Assembly: GCA_947644185.1 (NCBI GenBank)
Contig: CANRZC010000176.1
Location: forward strand, 1 to 5,561
Source: an uncultured Acetatifactor sp.
GTDB lineage: Bacteria > Bacillota > Clostridia > Lachnospirales > Lachnospiraceae
Direction: 5' to 3'
DNA: 5,561 nucleotides
Below are positions 1 to 5,519 of this stretch, one piece after another (within the stretch, counting starts at the first letter, position 1; every line of letters starts with the position of its first letter). Both the position numbers and the translations under genes were made by a program. Under the pieces are notes generated by a model. It was not told the DNA's origin, ran no database searches, and worked only from the letters and a program-made list of their open reading frames with translations.

Positions 1-435
1 CAAATTAGTGAGCAGATAAAGCGCTTATATCCGAAGACAATAGTGGAAGTTCATATGGCTCGCCGCAAGACCCAGTCAAAGTATGTGAGGAACAGTCTGA
101 TGGACAATGTGCGGGAGCACTCCAACGGCGAGAGCGCATTCCTTTATTTCCAGGAGAAAATTCAGGAAAACGGGCTATATCTGTTGGACGAGCCGGAAAA
201 CAGTCTCTCACCACTGCGCCAGCAGGAGCTTGGAAAGTTTCTGGAGGATTCTGCCAGATTCTTTGGATGCCAGTTCATCATTTCCACCCATTCCCCATTC
301 CTGCTCTCTATGCGGGGAGCTAAGATCTATGATATGGACGAGGAGATTGTGGATGTAAAGCGTTGGACCCAGCTTGCAGGTGTTCAGACTTATTTTGACT
401 TTTTTAAAAGGCATGAAAATGAATTTAACTCATAA
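1..435 (+). CDS. AAA/ABC-type predicted ATPase, C-terminal part (5' end outside window)
   Basis: The reading frame is open from base 1 to the TAA at 433-435, so this is the last 144 codons of a longer gene; the GTG at 43 and the ATG at 55 are internal and are not taken as starts. The visible part is the second half of an ABC-like nucleotide-binding domain. It has a degenerate signature motif HSNGES (about 118-135), a Walker B strand LYLLDEP ending in the catalytic Asp-Glu (187-192), a D-loop ENSLSP, and the switch histidine in ISTHSPF (His at 289-291). The Walker A loop must lie upstream. The tail (GAKIYDMDEE, then a short VQTYFDFF segment) resembles the small soluble 'predicted ATPase' group of about 230-270 residues (COG3910-like, from memory). 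No membrane segment or partner gene is visible, so substrate and role are unknown. It is convergent with the rubredoxin gene and shares the hairpin just after its stop. Confidence 0.85.
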   Translation, partial: QISEQIKRLYPKTIVEVHMARRKTQSKYVRNSLMDNVREHSNGESAFLYFQEKIQENGLYLLDEPENSLSPLRQQELGKFLEDSARFFGCQFIISTHSPFLLSMRGAKIYDMDEEIVDVKRWTQLAGVQTYFDFFKRHENEFNS

Positions 436-440
436 AAGGA

Positions 441-485
441 CCGCTTCCTCTTTTTGCAGATGGCATGGAGGAAGCGGCTTTTTTT
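441..485. terminator. Intrinsic terminator between convergent genes, probably bidirectional
   Basis: A perfect 10-bp inverted repeat, CCGCTTCCTC (441-450) and GAGGAAGCGG (468-477), encloses a 17-base loop. On the + strand it is followed by C and seven T (479-485), a standard rho-independent terminator 5 bases after the ATPase stop. On the minus strand the same stem lies just after the rubredoxin stop and is followed by TCCTTTTATG, a weaker T-run, so it may also end the perR-rubrerythrin-rubredoxin transcript. Confidence 0.85.
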
Positions 486-487
486 GC

Positions 488-661
488 TTAGTTGTAGTTT
501 TCGATGCAGGGCTGGAACATGCTCTTGTTTACACCGCACAGAGGGCAGCACCAATCATCGGGAAGGGACTCAAAAGGAGTACCAGGAGCAATGCCATGCT
601 CAGGGTCACCTTTTTCGGGGTCATAAGTATATCCACAGGGATTGCAAAAATATTTCTGCAT
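488..661 (-). CDS. Rubredoxin, 57 residues
   Basis: This small iron protein carries electrons one at a time in the cytoplasm; next to rubrerythrin it is the likely electron donor for peroxide reduction. The translation begins MQKYFCNPCGYTYDPEKGDP and keeps the whole rubredoxin fold signature: CxxCG at Cys6 and Cys9, the GIAPGTPFESLPDDW core, and CPLCG at Cys39 and Cys42. These four cysteines bind the single Fe. Length is normal for the family (52-60). Two further cysteines are present: Cys38, directly before the third ligand where Val is usual, and Cys52 near the C-terminus. The ATG has an AAAGGAG ribosome site (672-678) 10 bases upstream. The gene starts 35 bases after the rubrerythrin stop, has no promoter of its own that I can see, and is probably the last gene of the perR-rubrerythrin-rubredoxin unit. 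Confidence 0.95.
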   Translation of the reverse strand: MQKYFCNPCGYTYDPEKGDPEHGIAPGTPFESLPDDWCCPLCGVNKSMFQPCIENYN

Positions 662-696
662 AGTGATAAATCTCCTTTCTATGTTATGAATAATTC

Positions 697-1236
697 TTAG
701 CCAAAGTATCTCTTCAGCAAGCCTTCAAATGCTTTTCCGTGTCTTGCCTCATCGCGAGCCATTTCATGAACAGTGTCATGGATAGCATCCAGGCCCAGTT
801 CCTTAGCTCTCTTGGCCAGATCTGTCTTGCCAGCGGTAGCGCCGTTCTCAGCGTCCACTCTCATCTCCAGATTCTTCTTGGTGGAATCGGTCACCACTTC
901 ACCCAGCATTTCTGCGAACTTAGCGGCATGCTCAGCCTCTTCATAAGCAGCCTTCTCCCAGTACAGACCGATCTCAGGATAGCCCTCTCTGTGAGCAACT
1001 CTGGCCATAGCCAGATACATACCTACTTCAGAGCACTCGCCCTCAAAGTTAGCGCGCAGATCTTTCACGATATCCTCGCGGACGCCCTGGGCAACGCCTA
1101 CCACATGCTCTGCAGCCCATGTTTTGTCAGCAGCCTGCGCTGTGAACTTTTCAGCGGGTGCATGGCAGATAGGGCACTCTGCAGGCGGATTGTCGCCCTC
1201 GTGAACATAACCACATACTTGACATACATACTTCAT
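697..1236 (-). CDS. rbr: Rubrerythrin with N-terminal rubredoxin domain (reverse rubrerythrin type)
   Basis: A 179-residue cytoplasmic non-haem iron protein that reduces H2O2, and in characterised clostridial reverse rubrerythrins also O2, to water with electrons passed through rubredoxin. Residues 1-31 form a short rubredoxin-like Fe site: Cys5 and Cys8 in CQVCGY, Cys21 and Cys24 in CPICHAPAEKF. Residues 50-179 form a ferritin-like four-helix di-iron domain: NFEGECSEVGMYLAMARVA with ligand Glu67, EEAEH with the E-x-x-H pair Glu100/His103, Glu130 in the following helix, and DEARH with Glu163/His166. In classical rubrerythrin the rubredoxin domain is at the C-terminus; here it is at the N-terminus. 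The ATG at 1236 is chosen because an AAAAGGAG site lies 9 bases upstream and the protein then begins MKYVCQVCGY, as the family does. The in-frame ATG at 1284 would add 16 residues with no family match. It lies 44 bases downstream of perR, consistent with peroxide-induced co-expression. Confidence 0.93.
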   Translation of the reverse strand: MKYVCQVCGYVHEGDNPPAECPICHAPAEKFTAQAADKTWAAEHVVGVAQGVREDIVKDLRANFEGECSEVGMYLAMARVAHREGYPEIGLYWEKAAYEEAEHAAKFAEMLGEVVTDSTKKNLEMRVDAENGATAGKTDLAKRAKELGLDAIHDTVHEMARDEARHGKAFEGLLKRYFG

Positions 1237-1245
1237 ACTATTTAT

Positions 1246-1253
1246 CTCCTTTT
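1246..1253 (-). promoter_or_regulatory. Ribosome binding site deciding the rubrerythrin start
   Basis: AAAAGGAG on the minus strand, 9 bases before the ATG at 1236. It supports that start over the in-frame ATG at 1284, whose first three bases overlap the perR stop (ATGA). No comparable site serves the upstream ATG. Confidence 0.8.
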
Positions 1254-1280
1254 CTTTTAAAGAATATCTGGGAATCTCTG

Positions 1281-1703
1281 TCATAGGCCTGACTCTTCAG
1301 GCAAAGCAGGTTGCTCTTTAGCTGCTGTACAGCATTGACAGGTGCCATAAAAATATGCCACATGCCCGGCCACATGTCCATCGAAATGCGCAGTGGCTTT
1401 CTCCAGGATGGAACTGATATCCTCCATTTCCAGATCCACTACACTGCCGCATTTCTCGCAGAGTAGATGATAATGGGGCGAGGTGTTCCCATCGAAGCGG
1501 TCCACGCCATCTCCCATGTTCAGCCGGCTGATTTCTCCGGCCTGGGCCAGAAGTGTCAGATTACGGTACACTGTGCCAAGACTAATGCTAGGGTTGTGCT
1601 GGCGGACATTCCTATATATAACATCTGCAGTGGGATGATCCTTTCTGGTCATCAGAAATTCCTTTATGGAATCCCGCTGTCTGCTATGCTTCCTTGCAGC
1701 CAT
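1281..1703 (-). CDS. perR: Fur-family peroxide-responsive repressor, PerR type
   Basis: A 140-residue DNA-binding repressor of the Fur family; PerR senses H2O2 by iron-catalysed oxidation of its own histidines. The N-terminal winged helix spans about residues 1-75, with the recognition helix SLGTVYRNLTLL at 41-52. Regulatory metal-site candidates match B. subtilis PerR: His23 in HPTAD, Asp71 in RFDG, His77 and His79 in HYH, and Asp90 in SVVDLE. The Asp90 position is the one usually used to tell PerR (Asp) from Fur (Glu). A structural zinc site is formed by Cys82/Cys85 (CEKC) and Cys122/Cys125 (CQCC; Cys124 is extra). An AGAGG site (1710-1714) lies 6 bases before the ATG. Its own promoter and an overlapping palindrome lie upstream, and rubrerythrin and rubredoxin follow. 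Fur or Zur function is less likely given Asp90 and the peroxide-defence neighbours. Confidence 0.88.
   Translation of the reverse strand: MAARKHSRQRDSIKEFLMTRKDHPTADVIYRNVRQHNPSISLGTVYRNLTLLAQAGEISRLNMGDGVDRFDGNTSPHYHLLCEKCGSVVDLEMEDISSILEKATAHFDGHVAGHVAYFYGTCQCCTAAKEQPALPEESGL
1287..1302. repeat. Small perfect hairpin in the 3' end of perR
   Basis: GCCTGA-CTCT-TCAGGC is a perfect 6-bp inverted repeat with a 4-base loop. It falls in the last codons of perR and is followed on the minus strand by CTATGACAG rather than a T-run, so it is not a terminator. It may be chance or may slightly affect the mRNA between perR and rubrerythrin. Confidence 0.35.
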
Positions 1704-1729
1704 TCAAGACCTCTCTTTGTTGCAATAAT

Positions 1730-1742
1730 AGTAATGATTACT
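1730..1742. promoter_or_regulatory. perR: Candidate PerR operator (per box)
   Basis: AGTAATGATTACT is a perfect 6-1-6 palindrome centred on base 1736. Extended to 1724-1748 it is a 12-1-12 palindrome with 10 of 12 pairs matching. The central 15 bases match the published per-box consensus TTATAATNATTATAA at 10 of 14 defined positions. It lies just downstream of the perR -10 box, at the expected transcription start, where a bound repressor would block initiation. The assignment to PerR is inferred from position and resemblance. Confidence 0.65.
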
Positions 1743-1748
1743 GTTTTT

Positions 1749-1776
1749 ATTATAGTGAATTTCTGGTAAAAGTCAA
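1749..1776 (-). promoter_or_regulatory. SigA-type promoter of the perR-rubrerythrin-rubredoxin unit
   Basis: On the minus strand TTGACT (-35, at 1771-1776, five of six consensus bases) and TATAAT (-10, at 1749-1754, perfect) are separated by 16 bases. Transcription would start near 1742, about 39 bases before the perR ATG and inside the palindrome at 1730-1742. It is the strongest promoter-like sequence in the window. Confidence 0.8.
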
Positions 1777-1817
1777 GCCTCACTGTAAAATTTTAGATAC
1801 GTTTTATAAATGCATGA

Positions 1818-4379
1818 TTATACAAGTACCCGATCCAACCTTGCACCAAGGCGACACAGAATTTCGTTGCTGATAGTATTGCACTGTTCTGCTATTTGCC
1901 CTACTGTGATTTCCTCCTGCCGGTCCACACCGATGAGAACCGCTGTATCTCCTGGCTGGACATGGGGAATTTCACTGACATCTACAATGGCCTGATCCAT
2001 GCAGATCCTGCCGATGATAGGCGCTCTGTGGCCGTGTATCAGCACGCTTCCTTTGCCGTAGGACAGCTCTCTGGGCAGGCCATCTCCATATCCAATGGAA
2101 ATGGCAGCAATCTGCATATCCTGTTTTGCAGTAAAAGCAATGCCATAGCCTGCACCCTCTCCTGCATAGAGCGGTCGCAGGGAGGTGACCTTTGCCTTCA
2201 AGGACAGCACAGGCTGTAAAGTGTCCTTCCAGGGAGCAGTGTCCGCTTCGCTGCTTAAAACCCCGTAAAGGGCAATTCCTGGGCGAACATAGTCGGCCGC
2301 CAGCTTTAACTCAGCAGCAGCGATTCTCCGCTCAGCAAAGCGCAGGCTTTGCTCCTGGGACAGACTACTGCGGCCCTGGAGCAGAGTTAAGACGCCATAG
2401 CTGGCTAGCAAATGAAGGCCAGGGCAGGAATAACCTTCTTTTTTTAGAAGATCTATCACCTGGTAAAAGGCTCCCACCTGGGCCTTGGTAAAGGCCTTGT
2501 GCTCTGGCAGAGGAGAGTCGGAGACGCACAGGTGAGTGAAAAGCCCGTCAATGACAATGTGCGGCAATTCGTAAACAGCTCTGATATCGTCCAGATTCTC
2601 ACAGCGTATGCCCAGACGGTGCATGCCAGTGTCGATTCCAATGTGGACATGGATATCCGCCTGCGCCTGATCCAATAGCTGGGCATAAGGGTAATCAATC
2701 ACAGTCTGAATCAGCTGGTAGCGGGTAAGCAGCGGGAAATCCTCAGGAGAGGTATAGCCTAGGATCAGGATTTCTCCCTGCACATCTCCCTGGCGCAGTT
2801 CAATTGCCTCTTCAATGCTGGCCACGCAGAAAGCATCTACACCCAAGAGATTGAGCTGTCTGGAGATCAGGACTGCTCCGTGGCCGTAGCCCTCTGCCTT
2901 GACAGCGGGCATCAAGCGGCAGCCTTTCGGAAGCCTGGCACGAAGAACGTCCACATTGTGGGCAAGGGCCTGCGCACTTACCTCAATCCATGCCCGGGAT
3001 GCAGGAGATACCTGTTGGGCAAAGCTGCCCATCTTCCTGTCCGCGGATGAGATGGGGATGTCCTCTGGGCTTAGATCTTCGTCCAATTCGGATTCCGTGA
3101 GCTCTGGCTCTTCGTCAGAATACAGATTTTCGAAATCCTCAGGATAGTCCTCCTCAGGGATCCTATCTGCCTCATCAGCATACTCCATGGAAGGGTCATC
3201 CTCGTCAGGATAGTCCTCAGACAGATATGCATCCTCATAGACTTCCTCCTCCCAGCTTTCCTCTAAAAGGGGAGGCTGTGTTTTCCCTGAACTGGGAGCC
3301 ACACTTTGCTGTGCCACGCTGTGGGAGGGCTGGCGGCTGGCTTTCAGCCTACTCTGGAGCCAGGCAATCACAAAGCCAGCTATTGCGGACAGGGCTGCCA
3401 CTGCCAGATAGTGCACAAGACTGTTGTCCACCAACAGCTCTGTCATATGCAAAGGCTTTGCAATACCTCTGACCACTACAATAACCCCGGGATGTAACAT
3501 ATAGATCCAGGTGGATGCCATGCGGAAATATCGGCTGGATTTTTGGGGTATGCCTAACAGGGTACGATACAGGAAGAACATCACTGGAATCAGCATAAAG
3601 TACATACTGTCATGTCTTTGCAGCGCAAAATACCGAAGCAGGAATGCCTCTCCGGTCATGAGGGCAAAGGACAGGGCAAGGAGAGAGAGGGAGAACAGAA
3701 GGCTTTCAGAAGAATTCTGTTTGCTCTGCTTGCGGCCGACCTGAGTCATCCAGGCTCCTAGCACCAAAAACAATGGGGCAAGGAACAGCCCATTGCGGGT
3801 GTAGGAGGAAATCTGAAAGAAAAACCCGTAGATGCTTTCCAGCACAGGCACTTTCTGGCTCAGCCCATAATAGCTGTCACCAAAAAGGCCAAAAACATAC
3901 AGCACAGCAGATACAATTGTCATACTGCGCAGGGTCAGGAAACGACTCATCAGGTATACCACCAAAATCCCCAGGAGACAGGCTGGGAAATACCATAGAT
4001 GATAGAAGGTTCCGTCAAAGAAAAGCATGCGCAGGGCCGTGCCGATGGTAAGGTCTTTATAATGCCCGGCGTAGATGCCGATGGGCAGGTATAAAACGAT
4101 ACAGAATAAGTACAACAGAGATGTCTTCACAAGATATTTGCGCAGCTTCAGTATGCCCTTTTGGGAGGATGCCTCCTTGGAAGGCAGGAAGCCGGATACC
4201 ACAAATTGCCCGGTCACCATAAAGAAGAAAGGGACCGCAATCCGAGCCAACACTCTGGTGAGAAAAAAATCCGCCCCTTCATGAAATGTAGTAAGGGGCG
4301 AGGTATGAATAGCCACGACTAACAGGGCGGCAATGATCCGAAATCGGTCCAACCAGCCATAGTTTGCTTTTGTCCGCAT
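1818..4379 (-). CDS. vanT: VanT-type membrane serine/alanine racemase with long acidic linker
   Basis: An 853-residue two-domain protein. Residues 1-345 are an acyltransferase-3-type membrane domain with about ten hydrophobic segments; it has the LDRFRIIAALLVVAIH start (His25), RIAVPFFFMVTGQF and a YHLWYFPA loop. Residues 457-853 are a fold-type III PLP racemase facing the cytoplasm: PLP lysine Lys494 (PAVKAEGYGHG), Arg588 in DTGMHRLGI, His616, Arg699 in RPGIALYG, catalytic Tyr745 in GAGYGI, and Met794-Asp795 in CMDQ. Asn838 in TISNEIL sits where alanine racemase has Tyr354, the change linked to serine racemisation, so L-Ser to D-Ser is the likely reaction, possibly with alanine too. Known VanT proteins are about 700 residues; the extra length is mainly a linker (346-456), of which residues 373-440 are half Asp/Glu. 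The ATG has GGAGG (4388-4392) 8 bases upstream. It follows the ligase gene by 14 bases and would supply its D-Ser. No terminator is evident after the TAA. Confidence 0.92.
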   Translation of the reverse strand: MRTKANYGWLDRFRIIAALLVVAIHTSPLTTFHEGADFFLTRVLARIAVPFFFMVTGQFVVSGFLPSKEASSQKGILKLRKYLVKTSLLYLFCIVLYLPIGIYAGHYKDLTIGTALRMLFFDGTFYHLWYFPACLLGILVVYLMSRFLTLRSMTIVSAVLYVFGLFGDSYYGLSQKVPVLESIYGFFFQISSYTRNGLFLAPLFLVLGAWMTQVGRKQSKQNSSESLLFSLSLLALSFALMTGEAFLLRYFALQRHDSMYFMLIPVMFFLYRTLLGIPQKSSRYFRMASTWIYMLHPGVIVVVRGIAKPLHMTELLVDNSLVHYLAVAALSAIAGFVIAWLQSRLKASRQPSHSVAQQSVAPSSGKTQPPLLEESWEEEVYEDAYLSEDYPDEDDPSMEYADEADRIPEEDYPEDFENLYSDEEPELTESELDEDLSPEDIPISSADRKMGSFAQQVSPASRAWIEVSAQALAHNVDVLRARLPKGCRLMPAVKAEGYGHGAVLISRQLNLLGVDAFCVASIEEAIELRQGDVQGEILILGYTSPEDFPLLTRYQLIQTVIDYPYAQLLDQAQADIHVHIGIDTGMHRLGIRCENLDDIRAVYELPHIVIDGLFTHLCVSDSPLPEHKAFTKAQVGAFYQVIDLLKKEGYSCPGLHLLASYGVLTLLQGRSSLSQEQSLRFAERRIAAAELKLAADYVRPGIALYGVLSSEADTAPWKDTLQPVLSLKAKVTSLRPLYAGEGAGYGIAFTAKQDMQIAAISIGYGDGLPRELSYGKGSVLIHGHRAPIIGRICMDQAIVDVSEIPHVQPGDTAVLIGVDRQEEITVGQIAEQCNTISNEILCRLGARLDRVLV
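3060..3263 (-). other. Acidic, probably disordered linker inside VanT (residues 373-440)
   Basis: In these 68 residues 34 are Asp or Glu and only one (Arg406) is basic. Six Tyr are scattered through it (381, 385, 390, 400, 412, 420) and Pro recurs in EDYP-like units. It lies after the last membrane segment and before the racemase, in the part expected to be cytoplasmic. Upstream of it (346-372) is a Ser/Gln/Pro-rich stretch. The reading frame is unbroken on both sides, so this is part of the protein and not an error or an intergenic region. Confidence 0.85.
3139..3218. repeat. In-frame 14-bp direct repeat in the VanT acidic linker
   Basis: TCAGGATAGTCCTC occurs at 3139-3152 and again at 3205-3218. 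The offset of 66 bases is 22 codons, so both copies are read in the same frame and encode EDYPE- and EDYPD-type motifs. This suggests the linker grew partly by internal duplication, though biased codon use for Glu, Asp and Tyr could also give it. Confidence 0.6.
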
Positions 4380-4387
4380 TTAAATTA

Positions 4388-4392
4388 CCTCC
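4388..4392 (-). promoter_or_regulatory. Ribosome binding site of vanT in the ligase-vanT gap
   Basis: GGAGG on the minus strand lies directly after the ligase TAA (4394-4396) and 8 bases before the vanT ATG. The whole gap is 14 bases and has room for nothing else, so vanT is translated from the ligase transcript, probably with coupling. Confidence 0.85.
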
Positions 4393-4393
4393 A

Positions 4394-5446
4394 TTAGGCC
4401 CTCTGAAGGCCCAAATCTATGATGCGGGAGAGCACTTCCTGGAAGGAATACCCTGCAGCCTTCATCATGCCTGGGTAGCGACTGTGCTCTGTAAAGCCAG
4501 GGATAGTGTTGATCTCGTTGAAGACGACCTCACCTTCAGGAGTCAGGAACATGTCCACCCGGGTGAAACCTGTGCAGCCCAGAGCCCTGTAGATACACTT
4601 TGCCTTTTCCTTGATTTCTTCTGCCTTCGCAGGGGCAATTCTCGCCGGTACATGGATGGCGGAGGTCTTTAGGGTATATTTTTCCGTGAAATCAAAGAAA
4701 CCGCCAGAGAGTTCAATTTCATCTACCTCCCCAGTGATAAGCTCTCTGTTGCCCAGCACAGCGCAGCCTACCTCAAAGCCGGGGATATTCTCCTCTAAAA
4801 GAGCCTGGTTATCATACTTGAAAGCTAGGGCCACTGCTGAGGCCAGATGCTCTTTGCAGGCAACCTTTGTGACACCGTAGGAGGAACCGGCCTTTACTGG
4901 CTTCACGAAAAGAGGATAGCCGATTTTCTCCGCAAAGCTTTCCATTGCTTCCATAGGCGTATCCGGCTCCAGCACCAGATGCATGGGCACTCGCACGCCC
5001 TCCAGGCCCACCAGCCTGTGCGCCCGATCTTTATCCATGCCTAAGGCAGAGGCCAGGGTGCCACAGCCTGCGATAGGAATGCCGGAGAGCTCCAACAGGC
5101 CCTGCAGGGTGCCATCCTCTCCATTGCCGCCGTGGAGCACAGGAAACGCAATATCCAGAGGAATCCGGGATACGCCCTCTTGACCCAGCAGGATCAGGCA
5201 ATTCTCACCCCGGTTGGGGGAAAGTACGGCGGGAGTGCAGTGGGAGGATGTAAGCCAGGTGTCGGAGAGCAGTCCCTCTACCGGACCGGCGTAATGGTAC
5301 CATTCCCCTTTCTGGGAGATGCCAATGAGCACAGGATTGTATTTCTCCTGATCCAGGTTCAGGATGACCCCGGAGGCGGAGGACAAGGATACACTGTATT
5401 CCGGGGAACAGCCCCCGAAGAAAATACCTACATTTATTTTGTTCAT
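4394..5446 (-). CDS. vanG: VanG-type D-alanine--D-serine ligase
   Basis: A 350-residue cytoplasmic ATP-grasp ligase that joins D-Ala to a second D-amino acid, probably D-Ser, to make the dipeptide MurF adds to peptidoglycan precursors. In order: GGCSPEYSVSLSSA (Glu16 equivalent to the substrate-binding Glu of Ddl), GEWYHYAG, HGGNGEDGTLQG (105-116), the nucleotide-binding region FVKPVKAGSSYGV (180-192), EENIPGFEVGCAVLG, an omega loop FFDFTEKYTLKTS (250-262), metal ligands Asp298, Glu311 and Asn313, and NTIPGFTEHSRYPGMMK. The MDKDRAH, EKYTLK and HSRYP blocks match VanG as I recall it; Gram-positive Ddl usually has a Met before the YP. Without a search, a housekeeping D-Ala-D-Ala ligase cannot be fully excluded, but the adjacent serine racemase argues for D-Ser. 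The ATG at 5446 is preferred over the one at 5503 because AAAGGAAGG lies 8 bases upstream and residue 1 then aligns with the family. Confidence 0.88.
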   Translation of the reverse strand: MNKINVGIFFGGCSPEYSVSLSSASGVILNLDQEKYNPVLIGISQKGEWYHYAGPVEGLLSDTWLTSSHCTPAVLSPNRGENCLILLGQEGVSRIPLDIAFPVLHGGNGEDGTLQGLLELSGIPIAGCGTLASALGMDKDRAHRLVGLEGVRVPMHLVLEPDTPMEAMESFAEKIGYPLFVKPVKAGSSYGVTKVACKEHLASAVALAFKYDNQALLEENIPGFEVGCAVLGNRELITGEVDEIELSGGFFDFTEKYTLKTSAIHVPARIAPAKAEEIKEKAKCIYRALGCTGFTRVDMFLTPEGEVVFNEINTIPGFTEHSRYPGMMKAAGYSFQEVLSRIIDLGLQRA

Positions 5447-5454
5447 GTTAAAAA

Positions 5455-5463
5455 CCTTCCTTT
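5455..5463 (-). promoter_or_regulatory. Ribosome binding site deciding the ligase start
   Basis: AAAGGAAGG on the minus strand, 8 bases before the ATG at 5446. It supports the 350-residue product (MNKINVGIFFGG) over a 369-residue form from 5503, whose 19 extra residues do not resemble a ligase N-terminus. Confidence 0.75.
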
Positions 5464-5490
5464 GCTTTGTGTCATAGCTTTCTATATGAA

Positions 5491-5519
5491 ATACTACATC
5501 CAAAAGACAGAAAAGTAAA
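5491..5519 (-). promoter_or_regulatory. Possible weak promoter of the ligase-vanT unit
   Basis: On the minus strand TTTACT (5514-5519) and TAGTAT (5491-5496) are separated by 17 bases; each matches four of six consensus positions. Transcription would start near 5484, giving a leader of about 38 bases and excluding the ATG at 5503 as a start. The match is poor enough that either an activator is needed or the true promoter lies beyond the window. The AT-rich bases to 5561 contain no gene I can recognise. Confidence 0.3.

Noticed and set aside
43..60. GTG at 43 or ATG at 55 as the start of the ATPase gene
   Set aside because: The frame stays open to base 1, the Walker A region is missing from the visible part, and no ribosome site precedes either codon, so the true start is outside the window.
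374..700. Open frames on the + strand (374-700 and 454-663) covering the rubredoxin region
   Set aside because: They run through the terminator hairpin and antisense to the rubredoxin, whose motifs are complete; they have no recognisable protein features.
739..1260. A 173-residue open frame on the + strand opposite rubrerythrin
   Set aside because: It is antisense to a gene with complete rubrerythrin motifs, has no ribosome site I can see and its translation resembles no family; it is a codon-bias shadow.
3060..3263. Possibility that the acidic stretch marks a frameshift or two separate genes fused by error
   Set aside because: The frame is continuous, the membrane domain before it and the racemase after it are both complete and in one frame, and VanT is naturally a fusion of these two domains.
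1818..4379. Reading this gene as a housekeeping alanine racemase
   Set aside because: The N-terminal acyltransferase-type membrane domain, Asn at the Tyr354 position and the adjacent VanG-like ligase all fit VanT better; some alanine activity remains possible.
5447..5503. N-terminal extension of the ligase from an ATG at 5503
   Set aside because: The 19 added residues do not fit the ligase family, and a good ribosome site lies directly before the ATG at 5446.
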